Below, piece after piece: positions 1 through 8,158 of a stretch of 64,000 bases of DNA. Location: NCBI GenBank assembly GCA_016288205.1, contig JAEEYO010000025.1, positions 62,001 to 126,000 on the forward strand, given 5' to 3'. A program made the position numbers and the translations under genes. The stretch comes from Treponema sp. GTDB taxonomy: Bacteria > Spirochaetota > Spirochaetia > Treponematales > Treponemataceae. The notes below the pieces were generated by a model. That model searched no databases. It had not been told where the DNA came from and worked only from the letters and a program-made list of their open reading frames with translations. Positions within the stretch are counted from its first letter, which is position 1. Every line of letters starts with the position of its first letter.

Positions 1-1884
1 GATCCTTCCGTAGCCGAGGGAAACAGATCGTATTCACCGGAGGAGCTGGCGGAGCAGCAGAAAGAAGCTGAGAATAAAAATCAAGATTCTGAAGTCTCTG
101 CAAGCGAAGAGGTGGATTCCGGGGAAGCTCAGGAAGATCAGACGGAAAATATTTCAGAAGAAAATGTAAACCAAGTTTCAGATGGCAACATCGAGGATCA
201 AACAGAAGCGGGAGAAAATATGGAAGAAAATTTTGTCGATAAAGAAGTTCCTGAAGAAAATCAGGATGAAGAGCTTTTCGTAGATGCGGCAGAAGGCGGA
301 GTCAACAACGAAGTGCTGGAGGATGATGACGTTGTTCCTTCACCCTTCTATTCCCCGCTGGTCGAAAACGAAGGTGAAAAGCAGATTGATTTTTCATCGG
401 AAGAGACAACCGAAGAAGAGGAAGACGGAGACGCAGGATTCATTGTTGATGCCGACTCAATCGTTCAGGCCGACATGAATGACTTCGCATACGACGAAGA
501 CTCTGGTATGTCCGTAAAATCTGACAGTGCCGATTCAGAAAGTGATTTGGAATCAACCCAAAATAACGCCATTCCAGATGCTGGAGAGGAAGATATGGAT
601 ATAAATACCAACACAAGCAGCGAATCACCGGATACAGCCGCGCTGATGAATGAGATCGCAAAAGAACTTTCTGTTCTGCGTCAGGAAATCAACGAGTTGA
701 AAAACGAATTCGCCGAGTTTAAGCGGAACGGTGTTGTCGCACCTTCCACAGAAAGTGCCCCCGCAGAAAAAGAAGAAAACGGATTCTTCGGAGACATGGA
801 TGATGACGATACAATCGCGCTTAGTGGTGACGAACTGAGCAATATCCTGAGCACGGCAGATTTTACGGAAGAAGCCGCTGATGGTGAGACCGCAGTTGAG
901 ACAGCCACAGAAAGCGAATCTGATGCCGCAAGCGAGGAAACGGTTTCTGAATCAGAGGATGGCTCTGATGAAAACTCAAGCAGAAGCATTTTCGGTTCTG
1001 TTGAGGACACCCCCGCTATTCCGGATCAGGTCAACTCATACGAGAACAATCTTCAGGTAGATTTCGCGGATGAAAATCTCCAGGAACCTGATCTGAATGA
1101 TGTGAATATTGATGTGAGCGACTCCATTAATGACGAGGAAGCAAGCGAAAGCGACGAAGCAAGTGATCTCCCCGGAGAGATTGATGTACCCAAAGCCGAC
1201 GATGACATCCTTGTGGAATCCTCAAGCTCAGATTTCATTGAAAGTGAAGAATCCGAGCCGGAAACAAGCGATTTTGAGGCACCCGCAGCCGACACAATCT
1301 CTGAGTCACAATCTTTCGACGAGCCCCAGATTGAAGAGGATGCAGGCACATCTGAATCATTTGTTTCTGAAAACGACGACATGAACGTTGAGGAAGACAA
1401 CAGCATTTCCCAGGACGAGGCCGACTATCTTTCAAAGGATGCACCTGTAGCCGAGGAAGATGAGAAGCTTGAGACCGGAATCTCCGAGGAACCTGTAAAC
1501 GAAGTCTTCAACAAATGGGAAAACTCAAATCCTGAAGATGAGACTCTTGAGGAACCGGCTGTTGAGGAAGACAACTTTGAAGCTCCCGCCCCCGCCGTTG
1601 AGGATAAAGTTGATGATGATGAGTTCAAGGAGCCCGTTTTTGCCGAAGCAGAGCCCGAAAGCGAACCTGAAGCCACTGTAAACATTGAGCCAGAGGAAGA
1701 AAATCCTGCCTCCGCAGCCGGCGTAAACGCGATTCCCGAAGATATGAAGGAAGAAATCAAGTCTGTCCTTGCTTACATGGACCAGCTGCTTGAAAGCCTT
1801 CCCGAAAACAAGATTGAGGAATTTGCAAAGTCAGAGCAGTTCAACACTTACAAAAAGCTTTTCAACGAGCTGGGACTCTCTTGA
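1..1884 (+). CDS. Highly acidic low-complexity protein, 5' end outside window
   Basis: The reading frame is open from base 1, so the gene is truncated at its 5' end; 627 residues are visible. No family is recognised. The chain is very rich in Glu, Asp and Ser and looks intrinsically disordered. It is interrupted by one predicted coiled-coil stretch (around ALMNEIAKELSVLRQEINEL, encoded near 640-720). A short ordered C-terminal helical segment (about the last 50 residues, AIPEDMKEEIKSVLAYMDQL onwards) looks like the only folded domain. A hairpin terminator follows at 1951. The next genes are two DUF115/Maf-like proteins, so a role in the same surface or flagellar process is possible but inferred only from position. 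A GTG at 112 could be an internal start, but coding character continues upstream of it. Confidence 0.75.
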   Translation, partial: DPSVAEGNRSYSPEELAEQQKEAENKNQDSEVSASEEVDSGEAQEDQTENISEENVNQVSDGNIEDQTEAGENMEENFVDKEVPEENQDEELFVDAAEGGVNNEVLEDDDVVPSPFYSPLVENEGEKQIDFSSEETTEEEEDGDAGFIVDADSIVQADMNDFAYDEDSGMSVKSDSADSESDLESTQNNAIPDAGEEDMDINTNTSSESPDTAALMNEIAKELSVLRQEINELKNEFAEFKRNGVVAPSTESAPAEKEENGFFGDMDDDDTIALSGDELSNILSTADFTEEAADGETAVETATESESDAASEETVSESEDGSDENSSRSIFGSVEDTPAIPDQVNSYENNLQVDFADENLQEPDLNDVNIDVSDSINDEEASESDEASDLPGEIDVPKADDDILVESSSSDFIESEESEPETSDFEAPAADTISESQSFDEPQIEEDAGTSESFVSENDDMNVEEDNSISQDEADYLSKDAPVAEEDEKLETGISEEPVNEVFNKWENSNPEDETLEEPAVEEDNFEAPAPAVEDKVDDDEFKEPVFAEAEPESEPEATVNIEPEEENPASAAGVNAIPEDMKEEIKSVLAYMDQLLESLPENKIEEFAKSEQFNTYKKLFNELGLS

Positions 1885-1903
1885 TTTTGTAAAATAAAAG
1901 GAT

Positions 1904-1932
1904 TCTAAAGGCTCACAAAATGGGTTTTTAGA
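1904..1932. repeat. Possible degenerate copy of the short palindromic intergenic repeat
   Basis: TCTAAA (1904-1909) and TTTAGA (1927-1932) form a short hairpin with GGCTC between them. This recalls the better-preserved copies near 33681, 48296, 55119 and 60807, but similarity is weak and the assignment is tentative. Confidence 0.25.
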
Positions 1933-1950
1933 GATTACGCAATCTGCAAG

Positions 1951-1983
1951 GGCCGTATCCATTTTTGGGTACGGTCTTTTTTT
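1951..1983 (+). terminator. Rho-independent terminator of the acidic-protein gene
   Basis: A 10-bp stem (GGCCGTATCC with GGGTACGGTC, two G-U pairs) closes a five-base loop ATTTT-type turn and is followed by seven T residues. It lies between the acidic gene and the first DUF115 gene, which excludes a start for the latter upstream of 2022. Confidence 0.85.
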
Positions 1984-2021
1984 GTCCACATAATGCCGAT
2001 AATTTCTTCAGGGGACAAAAT

Positions 2022-3497
2022 ATGGAAGGGATAATAATTGAAAAAAATAAAAACGGAGATTTGACGGCGACGGTCTCAGGCATAAGACTCTGCTCCGCAT
2101 ACAGTCCGCAGAAAGAAGCCGAGAGATTCGTTGAAAATCTGAAATGCTCCTTTGAGCCTTCCACCGTGGTCATAACAGGTCCCTGTCTGGATTACGCCGC
2201 AGCCCCCTTAAAAAAGCGATTCGGAAAAATCAAGCTGATTGCTGTCCATTATGCACCTGAGCTTGCTGGACAAAGCGTATGGGACAAGGAGTTTTTATCC
2301 GAAAGAGACTCCAATCTTGCCGAAGAGCTTTACTCCTATCTTGGTGAGGAAGAAATCTGTTCGACGCTTTTCTGCTCATGGCCGCCGTCCGAAAAAATCT
2401 TCGCGGAGGAATATCGCCACGCATGGAGCGAAATCAAGACGGCCGTGGTCAAAAGCCGCAATGTTCTTGCCACCATGACATACTTCGCAAAAAGATGGAC
2501 AAAAAACGCGCTCAATTTCTGCCTCTTTTCACGGAAAAACGCGTACATCCAAAAAGGCACGTCTGCGGTTCTCATCTGTGCAAGCGGAAGAAGCCTTGAA
2601 ACATCCATACCGTTCATAAAAAAATACCGGAAGAGATTTTTCCTGATTGCGCTCTCATCCGCCCTGAGTCCACTCCACAGCGAGGAAATTATCCCCGACC
2701 TGATTCTTTCAACCGACGGCGGTTACTGGGCAAAAAAACACATCTCGTTCTCTCTCTGCAACGATTACGATGTCCCTCTCGCTCTTCCTGCTGAAGCCGC
2801 ATGTTTTAAGAAATTCTACGACCGCACCATAATCCCGCTTTCCTACGGCGACGGATGCAGTGAGGCCCTAATCAAGGAATGTGGGTACACAAACATGCAC
2901 GCATACAGAAACGGCACGGTCAGCGGTACGGCGGCACTTTTTGCAATGGACATCACCGAGGGACCCGTATTTTTCTGCGGACTGGACCTTGCTCCTTCCA
3001 AGGGATTTGCGCACACACAGCCGAACGAGCTAGAAAATGAAAACTCCCTCGGCGATTTTAGGCTCAGGACAAGGGAAACAAGGATCGTACCTTCCACATT
3101 CCAGTCTCCGGCACTTTCCACTTACCTCGCATGGTTCCAGAATCAGGATTTCCACGGCAGGGTCCACCGACTTTCCGACCATTTTCCGTTCAGCAACACG
3201 CTTGGCTCCGTGGATGATGTGGACTGGAGCTATTTTGAAAACAACGCGGGCACAGGAAGAAAACCAAATTTCGTCTATAAAAACAATGATTTCAAAATCG
3301 AAGAGAGAAAAAATCAGCTCGCCTCAATAGTTTACGCACACATCAAGGATCCTGAGTGGATAAAAAACGCGCTTCCCGCAGAATATGTCGTCATGCGAAG
3401 AAAGGGAAATGAGAGCGACGGCAGCCTGGACGAAAAGATGAAAGATTTTTGTGATGAAATCCTCAGGATAAGCCTCAGAGCAATGGAGGAAAAATGA
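2022..3497 (+). CDS. DUF115 / Maf-type protein (first of a tandem pair)
   Basis: 491 residues from ATG 2022, preceded by AGGGGAC. An apparent earlier start at 1965 lies inside the terminator hairpin and was discarded. The central part carries the DUF115 (MAF_flag10, MptE-like) pattern: a nucleotide-binding-like loop VLICASGRSLE at about residues 183-193 and IPDLILSTDGGYW at about 224-236. Proteins of this superfamily include motility accessory factors implicated in putting nonulosonic-acid sugars on flagellins. Treponeme FlaB flagellins are known to be glycosylated, so this is a candidate transferase, by inference. The stop codon overlaps the next start (ATGA), indicating translational coupling to the second, divergent copy. 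Confidence 0.75.
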   Translation: MEGIIIEKNKNGDLTATVSGIRLCSAYSPQKEAERFVENLKCSFEPSTVVITGPCLDYAAAPLKKRFGKIKLIAVHYAPELAGQSVWDKEFLSERDSNLAEELYSYLGEEEICSTLFCSWPPSEKIFAEEYRHAWSEIKTAVVKSRNVLATMTYFAKRWTKNALNFCLFSRKNAYIQKGTSAVLICASGRSLETSIPFIKKYRKRFFLIALSSALSPLHSEEIIPDLILSTDGGYWAKKHISFSLCNDYDVPLALPAEAACFKKFYDRTIIPLSYGDGCSEALIKECGYTNMHAYRNGTVSGTAALFAMDITEGPVFFCGLDLAPSKGFAHTQPNELENENSLGDFRLRTRETRIVPSTFQSPALSTYLAWFQNQDFHGRVHRLSDHFPFSNTLGSVDDVDWSYFENNAGTGRKPNFVYKNNDFKIEERKNQLASIVYAHIKDPEWIKNALPAEYVVMRRKGNESDGSLDEKMKDFCDEILRISLRAMEEK

Positions 3498-5035
3498 TTT
3501 ACTCAAGTGTGATCAAAGCGAAAAACGGTTCCGAAGTGCCTCTTTTTGCCGACGGAAGCCCCATGCACTCAAAATACAATCCCGAAAATGAGGCGGCATC
3601 ATTCGCAAAGGATGCAAACGGTGGATTCATCGTAGTCTGCGGCATAGGCGGCGGATTCCACATTGAGTCGCTCTTAAATCGTCTGGACCAGAACTCCGCG
3701 ATTCTTGCCCTTGAAGCAGATTTCGAATCCCTGGAATTTTGCCGGAATCTTGATAAGGTAAAAAAAATCAGCTCCGATCCAAGACTAAGCTTTTGTACCT
3801 TTGAAAATCTTTCGGAAAATCTCGCCTCAACATATCTTCCTGCGGTTTACGGAAACTTTTCTTTTTACGTTTACCGCTCGTGGGAAGCACACAACAAGGA
3901 AATTTTTGAGCAAATCAGGAATGTGGTTGAAGAGAGCCTGAAAAGCATATCTGCGGATTTTTCCGTGCAGTCGCATTTCGGGAATATCTGGCAGAGAAAC
4001 ATACTCACGAACCTGCGTGGTTTTGAGGGAAATCCCCCGCTTCAAGTTGATTGCGAAAAAACGGCGGCAATAATCGCGGCAGGTCCCTCGCTAGACAAAA
4101 GCATCCTTGAGCTAAAGGAAAAACGCGGCGAATACACCATTTTTGCAACGGACACAGCCTATGGACCTCTCGTGACGAATCAGATCACCCCGGATTTTGT
4201 TGTCACCATTGACGCACAGCAGGTCTCCCTCGGTCACTTCATGGACCTGGAAAAAAGCGAGTCCACTACTTTTGTGTTCGACATAGCATCATCCCCATCA
4301 GCGGTGGCGGCGGTACGGTCGAAGGGGCTTCCAATCTATTTTCTAAGGAGCAGCCATCCCCTGTGCGCGGATCCGTCTTTGGAATCCTGTATGCCATTGG
4401 TTGAAAGCGGCTCTGGAACCGTAACCATTGCGGCATCTGATTTTGCACGTCAGGCAGGATATAAAAAGCTCAGGTTTTTCGGAGCGGATTTTGCATACAG
4501 CAGCGGAAAGTCCTACACGGCAGGGACATATCTTGAGAAAAACTTCGGCATAGCGGCAGGAAGGCTCAACACGGCGGAGACCCTTTATGACGCTCTCATG
4601 TTCCGTGCCCCATTAAAAAAAGCCCCGGCAGAATCACTCTACTCAGGCAGGCTGGAAAATCCCTTTACGAGCGATGTTCTTGAGTCCTACGGCACAAGTC
4701 TTGCATCCTGGGCTGAAAAATACGGCTATAAAGTGGAAAAATCTGTCTTTGAGTGCAAAATCAATGAAAAAAATCCAATTTTTTTGCAATTCAGGGGATT
4801 TAACTACAAAAAATATGCCGAAAATCTAATAAAGCAGTTGTCAGAAATTGCAACCATCAGGGAGGATTCCGCAGCTCGGGATGTGGTATGCAAAAGCAGT
4901 GGCACTATAAAAATGCTTCCTTATGTGGCATTTTTGCGAAAAAGACAGGATTTTGGGGATAAAGTCTGTTTTTTTCAGCTCCTGAAACTTGCATACCAGC
5001 GGGCAAGTCGGTATACTATAGGGTATGAAAACTAA
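3494..5035 (+). CDS. DUF115 / Maf-type protein (second of a tandem pair)
   Basis: 513 residues. ATG 3494 overlaps the previous stop by four bases and has GGAGG at 3486-3490. The N-terminal part has VVCGIGGGFHIESLL (about 47-61) followed by ALEADFESLEF, which looks like a Rossmann-type glycine loop and acidic turn. The DUF115 core follows with IIAAGPSLDKS (about 193-203), then ATDTAYGPLV and TPDFVVTIDAQQ (about 218-243). It is a distant paralogue of the preceding gene, and the two are probably co-expressed. The likely role is modification of a surface or flagellar protein, inferred from the family and not shown here. Its 3' end contains a promoter-like sequence for the next gene (4989-5017). 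Confidence 0.78.
   Translation: MIYSSVIKAKNGSEVPLFADGSPMHSKYNPENEAASFAKDANGGFIVVCGIGGGFHIESLLNRLDQNSAILALEADFESLEFCRNLDKVKKISSDPRLSFCTFENLSENLASTYLPAVYGNFSFYVYRSWEAHNKEIFEQIRNVVEESLKSISADFSVQSHFGNIWQRNILTNLRGFEGNPPLQVDCEKTAAIIAAGPSLDKSILELKEKRGEYTIFATDTAYGPLVTNQITPDFVVTIDAQQVSLGHFMDLEKSESTTFVFDIASSPSAVAAVRSKGLPIYFLRSSHPLCADPSLESCMPLVESGSGTVTIAASDFARQAGYKKLRFFGADFAYSSGKSYTAGTYLEKNFGIAAGRLNTAETLYDALMFRAPLKKAPAESLYSGRLENPFTSDVLESYGTSLASWAEKYGYKVEKSVFECKINEKNPIFLQFRGFNYKKYAENLIKQLSEIATIREDSAARDVVCKSSGTIKMLPYVAFLRKRQDFGDKVCFFQLLKLAYQRASRYTIGYEN
4989..5017 (+). promoter_or_regulatory. Sigma-70-type promoter inside the DUF115 gene end
   Basis: TTGCAT (4989-4994), a 17-base spacer and TATACT (5012-5017). 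The predicted transcription start falls about seven bases downstream, next to the ATG at 5025, so the transcript would be nearly leaderless. Confidence 0.55.
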
Positions 5036-6692
5036 AAGGAACATTTTATTCACAACGCTCATTCTAATCATATATATAATCACTGTTCTGGTCTATGCCA
5101 TCTCACTCTTCACGGAGTACAGAACCGGACCGGAAAGGACAGATTTCAGAATCAGTGAGCTGGTCAGGGAAACAAGGCAGAACGCACAGACCAACATGCC
5201 GGGAAGCGATTCATTCAACAGCACTCTCATCCGCTCCATGGGCAACGTCGCGGATTTGGCAGGACTTCAAGTACTCAAGGACGGCAAGCTGATTTTTTCT
5301 TATCCCAAGGATTTAAGCGAAAGCAATGCGGGACGCTCATCTTTCGTAAGGGTTAAAAGCGAAAAATTCAAAGGAAAGGACAGTTCCGAGCTTACAATGA
5401 CAGCGGCGGTCTACATGGTCACTCCGGATTCCTTTGCGAAAAAGGGAATCATAGCATTTTCCGTCATTCTCCTTACGACCGTAGCAGCAATAATTCATCT
5501 TGTAATGCTCTACCGCTCGGACAATCAGAGCCAGGCACAAAGCGAGAGCGATAATTATCAGATGGATGACGATGCAAAAGCGGTCAAAAACTCTGAGAAG
5601 AAGAAAAATAAATCCACGAACTTCACGATTGGTTCCGCATTCACGGATGAGAGAAAGTCCGATGACTTGAAAGAGCCTGATGAAAAGGAATTTACCGCAG
5701 ACCCAGTTGAGCCCTCAAGCGACGATGAAGGGCCCATTGATGACGTGACAGTATACGAAGAGCCTCCTCTTGACAGCGATGAGACAGTCGCAGATGAGAT
5801 TGCGGACGAGCAAAATCAGGCAGACGAAAGCGCAGATGATTCCTATGAGGATGATTCATACGAGCTGCCGGTCATTGGCTCAAATTTGACGCAGGAAGAG
5901 TACCAGGCACTCACCAAGGACTTGATTGACGAGCCGAGCATAGAAACTGAGCCAAACTTTGAAGAAATCAACGATGAGCCGCCCCAGCCCCAGTACTCGC
6001 TACCGGCAGAAAACACACCGGCAAGGATTTTTACCGACGGCCTGAGCCAGAGAAAGCCTGAAAAAGTTACTCCTCCGACGAACTACCTCAAACCGCTTCC
6101 GTCCCTGCCCGAGAAAAAAGAGGAAGAGCCCCTTCTCAAACCCGTAGCAGGAACTCGCCCCATGCCGGAAGGCCTTTTCTCTCCCGAAACAGGTTTTGGA
6201 TGGGAAGAATACATGATGCCGCGCCTTGACTCTGAGCTGATGAAATCCGCGTCGAGCGACCAGGACATTTCGCTTTTCATGCTCAACATTCCGAAGTTTG
6301 ACTGGACAAGCGACGCAGGTCAGGAAATCATCAGCATTATTGAAAAGACATTCCAGTTCAAGGATTTGATTTTTGAGTACGGTGAGTCGGGATGCTCCGC
6401 AATCATGCAGAACATGAACATCCGTGAAGCTCTGAAAACAGCAGAGAACCTGCACACCGACATTATCTCAACTTTGGCGAAAAGAAGCATTTACCGCATT
6501 GTGAACATAGGCATCTCCAGCCGCTCGCTCCGTCTCATTTCGGGAAAGCGTCTTGCGAATGAAGCGGAACAGGCACTCCTCCATGCCATGAACGAAAAGA
6601 ACACGCCTATTGTTGCATTCAAGGTAAATCCTGAGAAATACAGAAAGTACATTTCAAGGGAAGTCGCCAAGCTTGAGGAAAACAACGCATGA
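5025..6692 (+). CDS. Membrane protein with degenerate GGDEF-like domain
   Basis: 555 residues, overlapping the previous gene by 11 bases. Two membrane segments (about 7-28 and 145-165) bracket a periplasmic stretch of about 115 residues. They are followed by an acidic disordered linker (about 190-370) and a C-terminal domain (about 395-545). That domain resembles a diguanylate cyclase fold: DISLFMLNIPKF, then FEYGESGCSAIM where (R)YGGDEF would sit (YGESG at 452-456), then IVNIGISSRS and a terminal helix ANEAEQALLHAMNEKNT. The GGDEF signature is lost, so cyclase activity is unlikely; it may bind a nucleotide or act as a scaffold. The function is unproven. Its position beside Maf-like genes hints at cell-envelope or motility regulation. 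Confidence 0.65.
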   Translation: MKTKRNILFTTLILIIYIITVLVYAISLFTEYRTGPERTDFRISELVRETRQNAQTNMPGSDSFNSTLIRSMGNVADLAGLQVLKDGKLIFSYPKDLSESNAGRSSFVRVKSEKFKGKDSSELTMTAAVYMVTPDSFAKKGIIAFSVILLTTVAAIIHLVMLYRSDNQSQAQSESDNYQMDDDAKAVKNSEKKKNKSTNFTIGSAFTDERKSDDLKEPDEKEFTADPVEPSSDDEGPIDDVTVYEEPPLDSDETVADEIADEQNQADESADDSYEDDSYELPVIGSNLTQEEYQALTKDLIDEPSIETEPNFEEINDEPPQPQYSLPAENTPARIFTDGLSQRKPEKVTPPTNYLKPLPSLPEKKEEEPLLKPVAGTRPMPEGLFSPETGFGWEEYMMPRLDSELMKSASSDQDISLFMLNIPKFDWTSDAGQEIISIIEKTFQFKDLIFEYGESGCSAIMQNMNIREALKTAENLHTDIISTLAKRSIYRIVNIGISSRSLRLISGKRLANEAEQALLHAMNEKNTPIVAFKVNPEKYRKYISREVAKLEENNA

Positions 6693-6702
6693 TTTTGAGA
6701 TG

Positions 6703-6730
6703 GGTCTTAATTCTTGAGACCCTCTTTCAT
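6703..6730 (+). terminator. Putative terminator between convergent genes
   Basis: GGGTCT (6703-6708) pairs with AGACCC (6718-6723), followed by TCTTTCATTTT. It overlaps the last codons of the opposing TPR lipoprotein gene and would end the plus-strand operon. Confidence 0.45.
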
Positions 6731-7276
6731 TTTAGTCTCAATTTCTGAAATGGATTTTTCATCGGGGAAGCTTTCTTTGAACAGATGGAATTTCTCTTCG
6801 GCAATCTCGTATTTACCGTCCGCCATCAGAACCAGAATGTAGTTTTTCATTATGGACGCATCCGTGGGATTCGCCTCCGAAAGCTGCTTGTATTCTTCCA
6901 GGGCCGTCTTAAAATCACCGCTCATTGCATCCAAGTATGCAATTGAAAGCTTTATGTTCGTGTTGTCGGGATCTTCCTCAAGAAGCGAGCAATACATCTT
7001 ACGTGCGTTTTCCCAATCCTGAGCAAGAGCATAGCACCTCGCAATTTTGTATGAAAGCGCATTTCCCGAACCACCCGCATCAAGAGACATCTGATAGTAC
7101 TTTACCGCACTCTCATAATTCTTGAGCTTTTCGTGAGCCTCCGCAATCTGTGCATATTCCGCCGCAAGATTTTGCTCAACCACATGACTTTCACCCGGGA
7201 TGGAAAATCCTGTAGTCTTGCAGGAAAAAATGGAAACGCAGAGAATCAATGGAAATGCTATTTTACATACTTTCAT
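6707..7276 (-). CDS. TPR-repeat lipoprotein
   Basis: 189 residues from ATG 7276, which shares its A with the TGA of the upstream gene (TGATG). A TTG three bases upstream is a poorer start. The N-terminus is a lipoprotein signal with a lipobox-like IFSC near residue 20. The rest is tetratricopeptide repeats (YAQIAEAHEKLKNYESAVKY, SYKIARCYALAQDWENARKM, IKLSIAYLDAMSGDFKTALE, MKNYILVLMADGKYEIAEEK), about four units. It is probably a periplasmic protein-protein adaptor anchored in a membrane. It is the last gene of ileS-lipoprotein-TPR. The partner is unknown. Confidence 0.75.
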   Translation of the reverse strand: MKVCKIAFPLILCVSIFSCKTTGFSIPGESHVVEQNLAAEYAQIAEAHEKLKNYESAVKYYQMSLDAGGSGNALSYKIARCYALAQDWENARKMYCSLLEEDPDNTNIKLSIAYLDAMSGDFKTALEEYKQLSEANPTDASIMKNYILVLMADGKYEIAEEKFHLFKESFPDEKSISEIETKMKEGLKN

Positions 7277-8154
7277 CAATTTGCACCGCCGAATATGAAA
7301 TCCGCAATCTGCTCCTCAGTGAACTGCAAGTAAGGAATCTTCAGCGTATCACCTGATTTTTCCACTGGAAGTCCGGCAAGAGTCATCATGGTCAGGGCAA
7401 GATTTTTCCTGCGCTCGTCAACCGGGCTCAGATTGATTTCCATATTGTACTCACCGTCGCCGCATTTCGAAATCTTTCCGTATGCAGAGGAAAACCAGTT
7501 GGAAAAAGAGTCTCCCACAAATGATGCGAGCAGACTTCCCGGCTCCTTCAGATAAAAAAGAATGTCCTTGTCAAATTCATCGGCGGTCTCGAACCACTGC
7601 AAATGAGGACTTTCCTCCGGCATGGATTTTGAGGCGTATCGGTCAAGCATTTTGGTAACATCGCTTGAGACGAGTACAAGACTTCCGCTCGGAAAAGAAA
7701 CGGAATATGATCCGCCGTGGAAATATTTGAATTTCACGGATTTTTCCTTACCCGCAGAATCAGAAACTCGCACGGAATGGGATTTTTTTGTCCATCCCCT
7801 TTTTTCGTTCAAAGCAAGTCCCGCAAACGACGACGGAAAATTGCCCTCCGCCGCCATCTCAAGTTTTTGTCCGCCATTTGAAAAATCAAGTCCGGCATAA
7901 AGGTTCGTAATCCTTGAGACAACCATTGAGGCGTTGGACTCGGAAAGCGATGCCTTTTCCATCATGATTTTTTTCGTGAGCTCAGGATATTCCTTTACCG
8001 GAACCTTCATGTAAACCGAGTTATTTTCCCCCAGAAGATTTATCGTACTGGACTCAAATCCGACGCTTCCAGAGGAATTACATCCTGCAAGCAGAATCAT
8101 AGAAACGGCAAGCAGAATGTAAAAGAAATCCAGACTTCGTTTAGCCGGGGACAT
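7276..8154 (-). CDS. Lipoprotein of unknown function
   Basis: 292 residues from ATG 8154, four bases after the ileS stop and using GAGGG inside the ileS end as ribosome-binding site. A longer frame to 8301 overlaps ileS and was rejected. The signal peptide has a clear lipobox ILLAGC (about residue 24). The mature part is mixed alpha/beta with no recognised domain. It contains repeated phrases such as MKVPVKEYPELTKKIM and SFPSGSLVLVSSDVTKML, suggesting a soluble periplasm-facing fold. It is cotranscribed with ileS and the TPR lipoprotein. The function is unknown. Confidence 0.7.
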   Translation of the reverse strand: MSPAKRSLDFFYILLAVSMILLAGCNSSGSVGFESSTINLLGENNSVYMKVPVKEYPELTKKIMMEKASLSESNASMVVSRITNLYAGLDFSNGGQKLEMAAEGNFPSSFAGLALNEKRGWTKKSHSVRVSDSAGKEKSVKFKYFHGGSYSVSFPSGSLVLVSSDVTKMLDRYASKSMPEESPHLQWFETADEFDKDILFYLKEPGSLLASFVGDSFSNWFSSAYGKISKCGDGEYNMEINLSPVDERRKNLALTMMTLAGLPVEKSGDTLKIPYLQFTEEQIADFIFGGAN

Positions 8155-8158
8155 AAAA

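Noticed and set aside
1965-2021. Earlier start for the first DUF115 protein
   Set aside because: These codons lie in the terminator hairpin and T-run; ATG 2022 has a ribosome-binding site.
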